Below, one piece after another: positions 24,538 through 32,837 of a DNA stretch of 39,332 nucleotides (its first letter is position 1; each line of letters starts with the position of its first letter). Below the pieces are notes generated by a model. The model had not been told where the DNA came from, ran no database searches, and saw nothing but the letters and a program-made list of their open reading frames with translations. Position numbers and translations under genes: made by a program. The DNA is from an uncultured Oxalobacteraceae bacterium (GTDB taxonomy: Bacteria; Pseudomonadota; Gammaproteobacteria; Burkholderiales; Burkholderiaceae): assembly GCA_946479705.1 (NCBI GenBank), contig CAMLHI010000003.1, positions 1 through 39,332 on the forward strand, written 5' to 3'.

Positions 24538-25187
24538 ACATGACGTCCCGCTTCCCCTTTGGCGTTGACCGGCCGGCGCGCCGCACCTTGCCACAGGCAT
24601 TGTTTGCCGCGCTTTTCTGCCTTTCGGGCTGTTCGGACATGGCCGGCCTGGGTGGCACCAGCAAATATGCCTGCAAGGCACCTTCAGGGGTGCACTGCGA
24701 TTCGGTGACAGCCACCTATGCCAATGGGCGCGCTGGCAACCTGCCATCGCAGCAGATGGCGCGGGCGCGGCAAAACGCGCTCGCGGGCCAAGCCGGCATG
24801 CCCGCCGGCCCCCGCCCCGCCGGCGTCGCTGCGATCCCTAACCTGGGCGGCGCACTGCGCAGCGACGGGCGCGTGCTCCGTCTTTGGATCAAGCCATGGG
24901 AGGACAGCGACCATGATCTGGTCGATCAGTCTTATGTGTATCTACAGGTCGAGCGCGCGCGCTGGCAGCTCGAGCACGTCCAGCGGCTGGCGCGCGAGCC
25001 CTATGCGCCGCTGGTCGGCCCGGCCGACAGCGCCGCGCCGGCCGCGTCCAAGGCCGAACCGGCGCCCGCGCCAACCACTACCGGTACCCCCGCCACCTCC
25101 AGCGCGCCGGACATCGGTATCGAGACGCCGCCGGCGGGTACGGAAGCGCCGACCGATTTGCCCACCGTAGCAACCCCGAAGGAGTAG
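24534..25187 (+). CDS. traV: TraV, VirB7-like outer-membrane lipoprotein
   Basis: 217 aa, longer than F TraV (171). A lipoprotein signal ends in lipobox LSGC (Cys33). The family signature follows directly: KYACKAPSGVHCDSVTATYA, with two conserved cysteines. The middle segment VLRLWIKPWEDSDHDLVDQSYVYLQ is also typical. The C-terminal 45 residues form a Pro/Ala/Thr tail that accounts for the extra length. TraV anchors the TraK ring to the outer membrane. Overlaps the DsbC-like gene by four bases and precedes traC by three. Confidence 0.92.
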   Translation: MNMTSRFPFGVDRPARRTLPQALFAALFCLSGCSDMAGLGGTSKYACKAPSGVHCDSVTATYANGRAGNLPSQQMARARQNALAGQAGMPAGPRPAGVAAIPNLGGALRSDGRVLRLWIKPWEDSDHDLVDQSYVYLQVERARWQLEHVQRLAREPYAPLVGPADSAAPAASKAEPAPAPTTTGTPATSSAPDIGIETPPAGTEAPTDLPTVATPKE

Positions 25188-25190
25188 CCC

Positions 25191-27752
25191 ATGGGCTGGT
25201 TCGATCATTTGCACGCTACCATGGGCGGAATGCCCAGTGCGCTGAAAACGGCGCTTGGCAGCGATCCGGACGATAACGACGCGACCCAGTTCGCCAGCTG
25301 GCTGCCGTATTCGAGCAGCGTACCGGGACGCAGCCTGTTCATCAACCGCGGCGGCATCGGCTTCATGCTCGAACTGGAACCGCAGTCGGGCGCCGACGAA
25401 CGCATGGTCGAGGTACTGGTAAGCCTGTATTCCTCGTGCCCGGTCGCCACCGGCATCCAGTTCCACCTGTTCGCCTCGCCCCAGGTGCGCCACCCGCTGG
25501 TGCGCTACGCCGACATGCGACGCGAGGATCCCGACCAGGATGAGCAATCGAAGGAGCGCGGGCGGCCGGTACGCAATCGCAACCTGTTCCGCCTCCTGGC
25601 GCGCCAGCGCGTCAAGCACCTGCTGGAAGGATCGCAGAAGTCGATGACGCGCGGTTACCATTTTTCCGTGCGCCATTACCGGCTGGCCATGAGCGTGACC
25701 TGCCAGGCCGATCCCACCAATGCCACCGAACTCGACGCGATTGAGGCCCTGTGCGCCTCGATGGGAACGACCCTCAAGGCAGCGATGCTGCCGAATCGCG
25801 TGTGCAGCGCGGGAGACCTGATCAACTGGTGCGCGCCGCTGGTCAATCCGGACCGCATGTCGCGCTCGTCGGTGTCGGAACTGCACTATGACGACGGGCG
25901 TGAAATCCGCGACCAGATCGTCGACTTCGACACCATCCAGCTAGCGACTCCGACGGGCCTGCGCCTGACCAAGCAGGACGATCCGGCCACGATGGAGCTG
26001 CGCTTTCTGTCGATAAAGTCATTCCCCGAGCGCTTCGGCTTATGGCAGATGGGCGCGCTCATCGGCGACATCATGCAGCCTGCGCTGCAGTACAACTGCC
26101 CATTCATGCTGACAATGGGCGTGCACGTGCTCGACCCCATCGCCACCCGCTCTGCGGTAGTTGCCAACCACGTGCGCGCCAATCAGAACGCCAGCAGCAA
26201 GATGGCCCAGGTGATGCCGGACGTGGACAAGAAGCGCCAGGACTGGGCGGCCGCGGCCGACGCCATCGACGCCGGCGGCCAGTTGGTGTCGATGTACCAC
26301 CAGCTGGCCCTGTTTACCAACCCGGGCAACGCCGGCGCCGCCGCCGAGGCGGCGCCGGCGATCTGGCGCGCGCGCGGTTTTGAGTTGAACGCCGACATCT
26401 ACATGCATCGCCAGGCGCTGCTGGCGAGTTTGCCGATGACGCTCACGCCGGCGTTCCACGAAGACCTCAAGAAAATGCGCCGGGTCTCGCGTAAGACGAT
26501 GACGAACGCGATCCACCTGGCGCCCCTGGTGGCCGAATGGCGCGGCACGCGCACCCCGACCCTGTGCATGGTGGGGCGGCGCGGCCAGATCGCCACCATG
26601 GACCTCTACGACAACGATCTGGGCAACTATAACTTTGCCGTGGTCGGCGCGCCCGGTTCGGGAAAGTCGGTGTTTCTCAACGAGATCGCCTGGTCCTACC
26701 GTTCCATCGGTGCCAAGGTATTCATGATGGATCTGGGCCGCTCGTTCGAAAAGCTGTGCATCAAGGCCAGGGGCACCTACGTCGAATTCAAGCACGACAC
26801 CAAGATCAACCTCAATCCGTTTTCCAAGATCATCGATATCAACGAAGACATCGACATGCTGGTGCCGGCGATCGCCAAGATGTGCTCGATGCAGCACACG
26901 CTCCACGAAGTGCAGTACAAGGCCATCTCGGCCATGGTGCTCAAGCTGTGGCGCAAGTACGGCAAAGACATGAGCGTGACGGCGCTGCGCGACGCCTTTC
27001 GCGCCGGCACCATTGAAGAACTCAACATCGTCGACGATATCCGCATCAAGGACATGGCCGTGATGCTCAATCCCTATTCGAAGGGCGGCCAGTACGAGCG
27101 GTTTTTCGAGGGTCCCAACAACGTCGATTTCCAAAACGACTTCATCGTCATCGAGAACGAGGAACTCAAGCGCAAGCCGGACCTGCACGCGGTCGTCAAC
27201 ATCCTGCTGCTGTACCAGATCACGGGCGAGATGTACCTCACCCGCAACAAGAAGAAGATCCTGATCATCGACGAACTCAAGCAGCAGATGGGCGAGATCG
27301 GCGCGGACGATCCAGTTAAGGCGCGCGTGGTTGAGGAGGCAGCGCGCCGTGCCCGCAAATACGGCGGAGCCCTCGGCACGGCCACCCAGTCGGCCGACGA
27401 TTACTACGGTTCGGTGCAGATGGAGGCCGCGTTCAATTGCTCCGACTGGGTCTTCCTCCTGCGTCAAAAGCCTGAATCGATCGAGCTGCTCGACCGCAAA
27501 GGCCGGCTGTCGATGGATGCTGGCAAGAAGCGCCTGCTCAATTCGCTGCGCACCGAGGCCGGGGTGTTCTCCGAGCTCTATGCCAGCTCTCCGGTGGGCG
27601 AGGGAGTGATGCGGCTGGTGCTGGACCCGACCACGAATCTGCTGTTTTCTAACAAGCTTGAGGACAACCAGCCGATCGATGCGCTGCGCGCCCAGGGCTA
27701 CAGCATTGACGAAGCCATCGCCAGGGTGCTGGCGCAGCGGGGGCTCGCATGA
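25191..27752 (+). CDS. traC: TraC, VirB4-family assembly ATPase
   Basis: 853 aa; F TraC is 875. Membrane-associated ATPase that powers pilus assembly and substrate passage. The N-terminal TraC-type domain (about 20-430) is followed by the ATPase. The ATPase has Walker A GAPGSGKS (486-493), Walker B ILIIDE (Asp694, Glu695) and the downstream arginine-rich ARVVEEAARRARKYGG region, with QS/QKPESIE near the end. No gaps or missing catalytic residues were seen. Stop codon overlaps an ATG (ATGA) that opens a 16-codon frame leading to trbI. Confidence 0.96.
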   Translation: MGWFDHLHATMGGMPSALKTALGSDPDDNDATQFASWLPYSSSVPGRSLFINRGGIGFMLELEPQSGADERMVEVLVSLYSSCPVATGIQFHLFASPQVRHPLVRYADMRREDPDQDEQSKERGRPVRNRNLFRLLARQRVKHLLEGSQKSMTRGYHFSVRHYRLAMSVTCQADPTNATELDAIEALCASMGTTLKAAMLPNRVCSAGDLINWCAPLVNPDRMSRSSVSELHYDDGREIRDQIVDFDTIQLATPTGLRLTKQDDPATMELRFLSIKSFPERFGLWQMGALIGDIMQPALQYNCPFMLTMGVHVLDPIATRSAVVANHVRANQNASSKMAQVMPDVDKKRQDWAAAADAIDAGGQLVSMYHQLALFTNPGNAGAAAEAAPAIWRARGFELNADIYMHRQALLASLPMTLTPAFHEDLKKMRRVSRKTMTNAIHLAPLVAEWRGTRTPTLCMVGRRGQIATMDLYDNDLGNYNFAVVGAPGSGKSVFLNEIAWSYRSIGAKVFMMDLGRSFEKLCIKARGTYVEFKHDTKINLNPFSKIIDINEDIDMLVPAIAKMCSMQHTLHEVQYKAISAMVLKLWRKYGKDMSVTALRDAFRAGTIEELNIVDDIRIKDMAVMLNPYSKGGQYERFFEGPNNVDFQNDFIVIENEELKRKPDLHAVVNILLLYQITGEMYLTRNKKKILIIDELKQQMGEIGADDPVKARVVEEAARRARKYGGALGTATQSADDYYGSVQMEAAFNCSDWVFLLRQKPESIELLDRKGRLSMDAGKKRLLNSLRTEAGVFSELYASSPVGEGVMRLVLDPTTNLLFSNKLEDNQPIDALRAQGYSIDEAIARVLAQRGLA

Positions 27753-27799
27753 ACCCGCTGACGGTTGGCAGCCGGCCAGTGCGACGGAGGCGGCCATGA
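27749..27799 (+). CDS. 16-codon mini-ORF bridging traC and trbI
   Basis: ATG 27749 overlaps the traC stop (ATGA) and the frame ends in a TGA at 27797-27799 that overlaps the trbI ATG at 27796 (ATGA again). The peptide would be short and arginine-rich at its end. It may simply carry ribosomes from traC to trbI, or be chance. It has no ribosome site of its own. Confidence 0.25.
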   Translation: MNPLTVGSRPVRRRRP

Positions 27800-28146
27800 G
27801 ACAGCTGCTCCCCTGCCTGCTTGCGGCGCTGCTGGTGACGTGCCTGACCGTCGCGCTGTACGACCGCGTGGTGGCGCGCCCGGCGCGCCGTCTGGCCGTG
27901 GTCGACGTGGCCGGCGTGTTCCGCGCCAAGCAGGGCCAGTTCCAGACCGCGCTGGTGAAAGCCGGCAGCGACGCCGAGCGCGAACGGGTCATGGCGGCGG
28001 CGCGCGCGTTCGGCCAGCGCTTGCCCGTCGCGCTCGACGAAGTGGCCCACCAGTGTGCCTGTCTGCTGCTTGACAAGAGCGTGCTGCTTGGCGCGCAGGT
28101 CGAGGTGACGGACCTGACCGATGAACTGACCAGGAAGGTAGAGTGA
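27796..28146 (+). CDS. trbI: TrbI, F-type conjugation inner-membrane protein
   Basis: 116 aa; F TrbI is 128. The GGAGG site (27786-27790) lies five bases before ATG 27796, which fixes the start. One N-terminal membrane helix (about 4-22) is followed by a short periplasmic domain beginning VVDVAGVFRAKQGQFQ, the conserved TrbI segment. Two cysteines at CACLLL are noted. In F, TrbI affects pilus outgrowth and retraction and is not strictly essential. The stop codon shares one base with the start of the following peptidase gene (TGATG). Confidence 0.85.
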   Translation: MRQLLPCLLAALLVTCLTVALYDRVVARPARRLAVVDVAGVFRAKQGQFQTALVKAGSDAERERVMAAARAFGQRLPVALDEVAHQCACLLLDKSVLLGAQVEVTDLTDELTRKVE

Positions 28147-28667
28147 TGCTGCGTACCCTGACCGAAGAGATACGGAAGCGCCACTGGCTCTACCTGGGCC
28201 TGCTGGTGATCTGGACGCTGGCAGCGCTGCGCGTGTTCGCCGACCACACGCCGCGTGTGCCGGTGCTGTTCAACGTGACCGACAGCCTGCCCTACAAGGT
28301 CGCGTTGGTGGACTACCGCAAGCACACCTTCGCCCGCGGCGACTTCATCATCTATGCGTTCCGCGGCGCGGCCATCAAGCCCTATCCCGGCCTGAACGGC
28401 CAGCCATTCTTCAAGCAGGTGCGCGGTGTGCCGGGCGATATCGTCACGGTCGACGGGCGCGCCGTGTTCATCAACGGCGAGCCGGTCGGTCTGGCCAAGC
28501 CGTACGGACCGCGCCAGGTGCCGATGGCGCCGATCGCGCCCGTCACCATTCCGCCCGGTTACTTGTATGTCCAAGGTACCAGCGCCGACAGTTTCGATTC
28601 GCGCTACGCGCTGTCCGGGCTGGTTCCGACCGGACAGATCCTGGCCGCGGTCCATCCGCTGTTTTAA
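28146..28667 (+). CDS. S26-family conjugative signal peptidase (TraF/TrhF type)
   Basis: 173 aa, predicted inner-membrane serine protease with one N-terminal helix (about 13-31). The Ser-Lys dyad of family S26 is visible: Ser47 in NVTDSLPYKVALV and Lys90 in FFKQVRGVPGD, with the later GTSADSFDSRY box also matching. In RP4 (TraF) and R27 (TrhF) such enzymes mature the pilin. Here it probably processes TraA or another exported transfer protein. F itself lacks this gene, so its presence places this system with R27/SXT/Rts1-like branches. Named by function only, to avoid confusion with the thioredoxin-like TraF further right. Confidence 0.9.
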   Translation: MLRTLTEEIRKRHWLYLGLLVIWTLAALRVFADHTPRVPVLFNVTDSLPYKVALVDYRKHTFARGDFIIYAFRGAAIKPYPGLNGQPFFKQVRGVPGDIVTVDGRAVFINGEPVGLAKPYGPRQVPMAPIAPVTIPPGYLYVQGTSADSFDSRYALSGLVPTGQILAAVHPLF

Positions 28668-28678
28668 AGGAGCGATCC

Positions 28679-29320
28679 ATGCCGCGCACCAGTGCAAGCA
28701 AATTAGGTTTGGCCGCCGCCGCGCTGGTCGGGGTGCTGGCAGCATCCGGCGCGCGCGCCGAGAGTGCACTCGGTCCGACCTATCCGATCGCCGAGCCGGA
28801 CCTGCTCGATCGCATAGGCGCGCGCCTGCGCCAACTCGATGCAAGCGGCGCGCTGGCGCGCTTGCAGCAGGAGCAAGCGCGCCGCAGCGCCGATACCGTG
28901 CGGCACCCAGCCCCGCTGCCCGGACTGCGCACCGGGACGAAATCCGTCACGCGCTACTACGACCCGAGCTTCATACTCGAGCGCGATGTGTTCGACGCCA
29001 ATGGCCGGCTGCTGTTTGCGGCCGGCACCCGCAAGAATCCGCTGGAGGTGGTCCCGATGACGCGTACCCTTCTGTTCTTCGACGGCCGCGACAGTGCCCA
29101 GGTGGCGCGCGCGTCGGCCCTCTTGACCCGCTTCGGCGAACGCCTCAAGCCGATCCTGGTGGCCGGCTCGTTCCTGGACCTGATGCGCCAGTGGCACGTG
29201 CCGGTCTATTACGACCAGCAGGCGCGCCTGGTGAGTCGCTTCGGCATCGTCCAGGTGCCGGCGCTGGTGTCCCAGGAAGGAATGCGCCTGCGCATCGACG
29301 AACTTGGGAGCGCGCCATGA
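28679..29320 (+). CDS. traW: TraW, F-type pilus assembly protein
   Basis: 213 aa; F TraW is 210. AAAGGAG (28666-28672) gives an excellent start at ATG 28679. A signal peptide (about 1-27, SGARA) precedes GPTYPIAEPDLL, the family's N-terminal hallmark. YYDPSFILERDVFDANGRLL and the C-terminal region ending VSRFGIVQVPALVSQ complete the match. TraW is periplasmic and works with TrbC and TraU in pilus assembly. Stop overlaps the traU ATG by four bases. Confidence 0.94.
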   Translation: MPRTSASKLGLAAAALVGVLAASGARAESALGPTYPIAEPDLLDRIGARLRQLDASGALARLQQEQARRSADTVRHPAPLPGLRTGTKSVTRYYDPSFILERDVFDANGRLLFAAGTRKNPLEVVPMTRTLLFFDGRDSAQVARASALLTRFGERLKPILVAGSFLDLMRQWHVPVYYDQQARLVSRFGIVQVPALVSQEGMRLRIDELGSAP

Positions 29321-30405
29321 AAGCACTGGCAAGCGTACTGTGGATGCTGCGCCATGGCGCCTGCGCGCTAATGCTGTGCTGGTCCGGTGCCCAAGCGCAA
29401 ACGCCCGCGGCGCCTGTCGAGTCGAGCTGCACCGGCAAATATCCCAATCCGCTCACCGATATTTGCTGGAGTTGCATGCTGCCGCTGACCATCGGCGGGG
29501 CAACCGTGGCCAATCTGGGCAGCCAGGAAGACATCCCCAACCCGCCCACGGCGGTGTGTTCGTGCACGGTTAACCCGGTCGTCGGCATCGGCATCGGTTT
29601 CTGGGAGCCGGCACGCATGGTCGAAGTGGTGCGTAAGCCGTTCTGCCTGCCCACCCTGGGCGGCGTGAACCTGAACCCGGGCATCGGCGCGCCGCAGGGT
29701 TCGGTGCGTACGAGTACCGTCGGAGCCGACAACGGCGGCGCCTTTTACCAGGCCCATTACTACATGAACACCATCATGGCACTGCTGCAGGTGGTGGTCG
29801 ACTTTCCTTGCCTGGAACAGGGCGCGCTAGATCTGGTCTACATGACTGAGGTCGATCCGCTGTGGAACGATGACGAGTTGTCGGCCGTGCTGCAGCCGGA
29901 AGCAGTCCTGTTCGCCAACCCGCCCGCCCAGCTTGCCTGCGTGACCGATTGCCTGCAATCCTCGTTCGGTTTCGGCAACCCCAGCCTGTTCTGGTGCGCC
30001 GGGTGCCAGGGCAGCTTGTACCCTACCAACGGCCACGTGCCGGGCCAGCTAGGCGGGGTGCGTAGCGCCGAACTGATCGCCCAGCGCTTGCTGTGGAAGA
30101 TGCACCGCGAACAGATCGCATGGGGCTGGCACGGTCAGGCTGGTATGTGTGGCCCCTACCTGCTGCCGCAGATGGACAAGCGGGCCTACAAAATGCAGCT
30201 GGTGTTTCCGGTGCCGGCAACGCAAAAGGTCCCTGGCAAGCAGGAGGGCGGCGGCAGCGCCCCGCCGGCGCCGTTATCGGCGCGCTGCTGCCAGCCCCTG
30301 GGACGCAGCACCGTACTGTGGGGCATGGGCAAGGAGTACCCGGTCAAGGGCGAAGATTTCGGTTTTCTGGTTTTCCGCAAGAGGAACTGCTGTGTCGGAT
30401 ATTAA
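29317..30405 (+). CDS. traU: TraU, F-type DNA-transfer/pilus protein
   Basis: 362 aa; F TraU is 330. A signal peptide (about 1-27) precedes a cysteine-rich periplasmic protein. Typical segments are KYPNPLTDICWSCMLPLTIGG, PTAVCSCTVNPVVGIGIGFW, then ARMVEVVRKPFCLP and the C-terminal WGMGKEYPVKGEDFGFLVF. The many paired cysteines explain the need for the DsbC-like and TraF proteins in the same operon. In F, TraU is needed more for DNA transfer than for pilus formation. A Gly/Pro-rich insertion near residues 307-322 adds length. Confidence 0.95.
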   Translation: MKALASVLWMLRHGACALMLCWSGAQAQTPAAPVESSCTGKYPNPLTDICWSCMLPLTIGGATVANLGSQEDIPNPPTAVCSCTVNPVVGIGIGFWEPARMVEVVRKPFCLPTLGGVNLNPGIGAPQGSVRTSTVGADNGGAFYQAHYYMNTIMALLQVVVDFPCLEQGALDLVYMTEVDPLWNDDELSAVLQPEAVLFANPPAQLACVTDCLQSSFGFGNPSLFWCAGCQGSLYPTNGHVPGQLGGVRSAELIAQRLLWKMHREQIAWGWHGQAGMCGPYLLPQMDKRAYKMQLVFPVPATQKVPGKQEGGGSAPPAPLSARCCQPLGRSTVLWGMGKEYPVKGEDFGFLVFRKRNCCVGY

Positions 30406-31123
30406 CTCAAGGACCGCATTCGCCCATTCGGTCGCCAAGGCCGCTGTCATCGCGCTGTGCCTGGCGCTGGCCAGCCCGCTCGCCGCCCAGCCAGGCACAG
30501 GCCCGGTTGCGCCCGCGCTCACCGATGCCGAGATTGCGCGCATCGTCGGCGCGCTGCCCAAACTGCCCGAGGCGGCCCCGTCGGCGCCTGCGGGCGCGAA
30601 GGGCGCGGGCGGCCGCTGGGACGCGCTTCCGGTGCAGGCCAGCACGGGCAGCGCGCCCATGCCGGATTTGGCGGCGCTGGCAGCAAAGTTGGACCGCCCG
30701 CGCGCGGCCGGCGCACTGCTGGTGTTCGTCAGTTTTTCCATGCCCGAGGCCAGTCTGCGCCGTCTGGCCGAGCAGGCCGAGCGGCTCGGTGCGCCGCTGG
30801 TGCTGCGCGGCCTGGAGCGCGATTCGGTGCGCCTGACCGCCGAACGCGTCGCGCGCCTGATCGGCACGCGCAAGGTCGCCGTTCAGGTCGATCCGCGCGC
30901 TTTCGCGCGCTACCAGGTCGGTCAGGTCCCGGCCGTCGTACTGGTGGGAACCACCGAAGCGGAAGGCTGCGCCGCCGTCTCCTGTCCGGTACCGGCGGGC
31001 AGTTTCGCGGCCAGCTATGGCGACGTGACGATCGACTACGCGCTCGAACACCTGATCCGCACCCGCCCCGAGTTCGCCGCCCAGGCGCGCTCCATGCTGG
31101 CGCGCCTGGAGCGGACACCATGA
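30392..31123 (+). CDS. trbC: TrbC, F-type pilus assembly protein
   Basis: 243 aa from GTG 30392, supported by AAGAGGAA a few bases upstream; it overlaps the end of traU by 14 bp. A signal peptide (about 1-33, SPLAAQ) precedes a low-complexity linker and then the TrbC_Ftype domain. That domain has LLVFVSFSMPEASLRRLAEQA, then RKVAVQVDPRAFARY and QVPAVVL, a thioredoxin-like fold without a CxxC. Works with TraW in the periplasm. F TrbC is 212 aa; the extra length is the Ala/Pro linker. Stop overlaps the traN ATG. Confidence 0.9.
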   Translation: MSDINSRTAFAHSVAKAAVIALCLALASPLAAQPGTGPVAPALTDAEIARIVGALPKLPEAAPSAPAGAKGAGGRWDALPVQASTGSAPMPDLAALAAKLDRPRAAGALLVFVSFSMPEASLRRLAEQAERLGAPLVLRGLERDSVRLTAERVARLIGTRKVAVQVDPRAFARYQVGQVPAVVLVGTTEAEGCAAVSCPVPAGSFAASYGDVTIDYALEHLIRTRPEFAAQARSMLARLERTP

Positions 31124-32457
31124 GGGCCGCGCGAATGCGCGCGCGGCACGCGGTGCGTGTGCTGGTCTATCTGTGCTGCGCGGCGCTGCCCCTGGCTCAG
31201 GCGCGCCAGCAGGTGGACGACGAACTGACCGACGCGCGCGCGGCCACGGCGGCGCTCTACCGGCAGATCAGTCAAGCCCAAGCCGATGCCGTCGCGCCGG
31301 GCAATGCAGCACCGCCCGCGCAGAGCACGCTGGCCGGCAAGGATCTGGACGCGGCGGCGCGCGCCTACCGCTCCGCCTGCGCGGCCCGGCCGAACGATGT
31401 GATCTGCCAGGCCAACCTGGCCGCGTTCACCTTTGCCGAGACGCCCCATCCCACGCTGGGCACGACCGGCGCGCAAGTCGCCGCCGTGGCGGGCATCTCG
31501 GGCACTCCGGGCACGACGCTCGGTTCGCTGGCCTCCTACTACAGCGGCTGCGCCCACAACGGCGCCTGCAAGACCGACGTGTACTGCATCGGAGCGGCCT
31601 GCTTCGATACCAAGGCGGCCGCCGATCCGGACTTCGCCGCCGTCATGAGCTATATGGAAGCGGCGCGCGAAGCCGGGGTGTACATCGACCCGGCCACACT
31701 GCGCGTGTTCGCCGGCGAGGCGGCCAAGTGCACCACGACGCCGTGGCACAACTGCTGCACCGCCGACGCCCGCGGCAAGGGCATGAGCAACCAAAGCATG
31801 TACGGAGTCGGCTCGGGGCTGGTGTACGACACCCTGATGGACAATAACAACCGAAACTTCGTCCTGCAGGGCATGCAGAGCCTGTGGAGCGGCGCCGATA
31901 TGAGCGGCAGTTTTAGCACATACGGTTTTACCGTCGCGGCCGACGGGGCCTCGATCCCGGCTGGTAGTACCGTGCTCGCCAGTGGCGAGGGCTGGGCGGT
32001 GGCGGTCGATCCGACCACGCTGGCCATCGCGGTAGCGATCTACGTGATCACCCAGATGATGAGCTGCACGGTGGACGAGGCCAAGCTGGGCATGCGCGAA
32101 GGCGCCGGGCTGTGCCACACGGTCGGTCAGTACTGCTCGCGCTGCCTGATGCTGCTCGGCGCGTGCGTCAGCTGTACCGAAGAGACCACCGGCAAGTGCT
32201 GCTATAACTCGCTGCTGGCGCGCCTGATCAACGAACAGGGGCGTGGCCAACTTCGGTTGGATTGGGGCACGCCCAAGGCGCCGCTCTGCGACGGCTTCAC
32301 CGTGACCCAGCTGCAGAGGCTTGATTTCTCGGCCATGGATCTGTCGGAATTCTACGCCTCGCTCGCGCCGCGCATGCCCGACGCGGCGGCGCTGGGCGCC
32401 CAGGTCGCCACGAAGGCCACCAATTGCTATTACGGAACCGGCAAATGCGCTCAATAA
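31120..32457 (+). CDS. traN: TraN, mating-pair stabilisation outer-membrane protein (short form)
   Basis: 445 aa from ATG 31120, in ATGA overlap with trbC; ATG 31135 is an alternative. F TraN is about 600 aa, so this is a compact version. About 20 cysteines follow the signal peptide, arranged in clusters (GCAHNGACKTDVYCIGAAC, KCTTTPWHNCC, CSRCLMLLGACVSC). The C-terminus FTVTQLQRLDFSAMDLSEFY is highly typical of TraN. In F-like plasmids a variable tip of TraN contacts recipient porins; a shorter protein may lack or simplify that tip. The signal sequence is unusually basic and long. Confidence 0.92.
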   Translation: MRAARMRARHAVRVLVYLCCAALPLAQARQQVDDELTDARAATAALYRQISQAQADAVAPGNAAPPAQSTLAGKDLDAAARAYRSACAARPNDVICQANLAAFTFAETPHPTLGTTGAQVAAVAGISGTPGTTLGSLASYYSGCAHNGACKTDVYCIGAACFDTKAAADPDFAAVMSYMEAAREAGVYIDPATLRVFAGEAAKCTTTPWHNCCTADARGKGMSNQSMYGVGSGLVYDTLMDNNNRNFVLQGMQSLWSGADMSGSFSTYGFTVAADGASIPAGSTVLASGEGWAVAVDPTTLAIAVAIYVITQMMSCTVDEAKLGMREGAGLCHTVGQYCSRCLMLLGACVSCTEETTGKCCYNSLLARLINEQGRGQLRLDWGTPKAPLCDGFTVTQLQRLDFSAMDLSEFYASLAPRMPDAAALGAQVATKATNCYYGTGKCAQ

Positions 32458-32837
32458 CCATCCTGCTCCAGCGCGCGCGCTACGGCGCGCGTGCACTGGC
32501 CGCCGCCGTAGCGCTGCTCGCGCCTTTCACCTGCGCGGCGGGCGATTTACGCGCCGTGCTGCGCCAGGCCATCGAGAGTGCGGACGGCACGGCGCGCACA
32601 GTGCTAGACGGACCGGACAGCGCAGCGCTGCGCCAGGGCTTTGGCGGCGCCGCTGCGCTAGCGGTGGACGTGAGCACCCTGAAGGTTTATGCCCAGCCTG
32701 GCTGCAGGCGCCTAAACCTTGCCTTTCGCGTCGAGACCCCAGGTCCCGGGTCCAAGTCGCCGCACCGGGTTGATCTGGGCCTGAACTATTGCCGCGATGG
32801 TTCGCCTCCGGCATCGCTACGTGAGGTGCGGCCATGA
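32445..32837 (+). CDS. Small secreted protein of unknown function between traN and traF
   Basis: 130 aa from ATG 32445, overlapping the last 13 bp of traN. I do not recognise a family. An N-terminal signal peptide (about 1-32, ending FTCAAG) is followed by a short alpha/beta-like domain. Two cysteines remain after the leader (in YAQPGCRRL and GLNYCRDG), which could form a disulfide. Its stop overlaps the traF start by four bases (ATGA), so it is a regular member of the operon rather than a chance frame. A periplasmic role in pilus or mating-pair assembly is likely from position only. Confidence 0.72.
   Translation: MRSITILLQRARYGARALAAAVALLAPFTCAAGDLRAVLRQAIESADGTARTVLDGPDSAALRQGFGGAAALAVDVSTLKVYAQPGCRRLNLAFRVETPGPGSKSPHRVDLGLNYCRDGSPPASLREVRP

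Noticed and set aside
26040..28844. A 934-codon minus-strand open frame antisense to traC, trbI and the peptidase gene
   Set aside because: It lies antisense to clearly conserved genes in GC-rich DNA, contains histidine/arginine/glycine-rich repeats typical of shadow frames, and has no recognisable domain.
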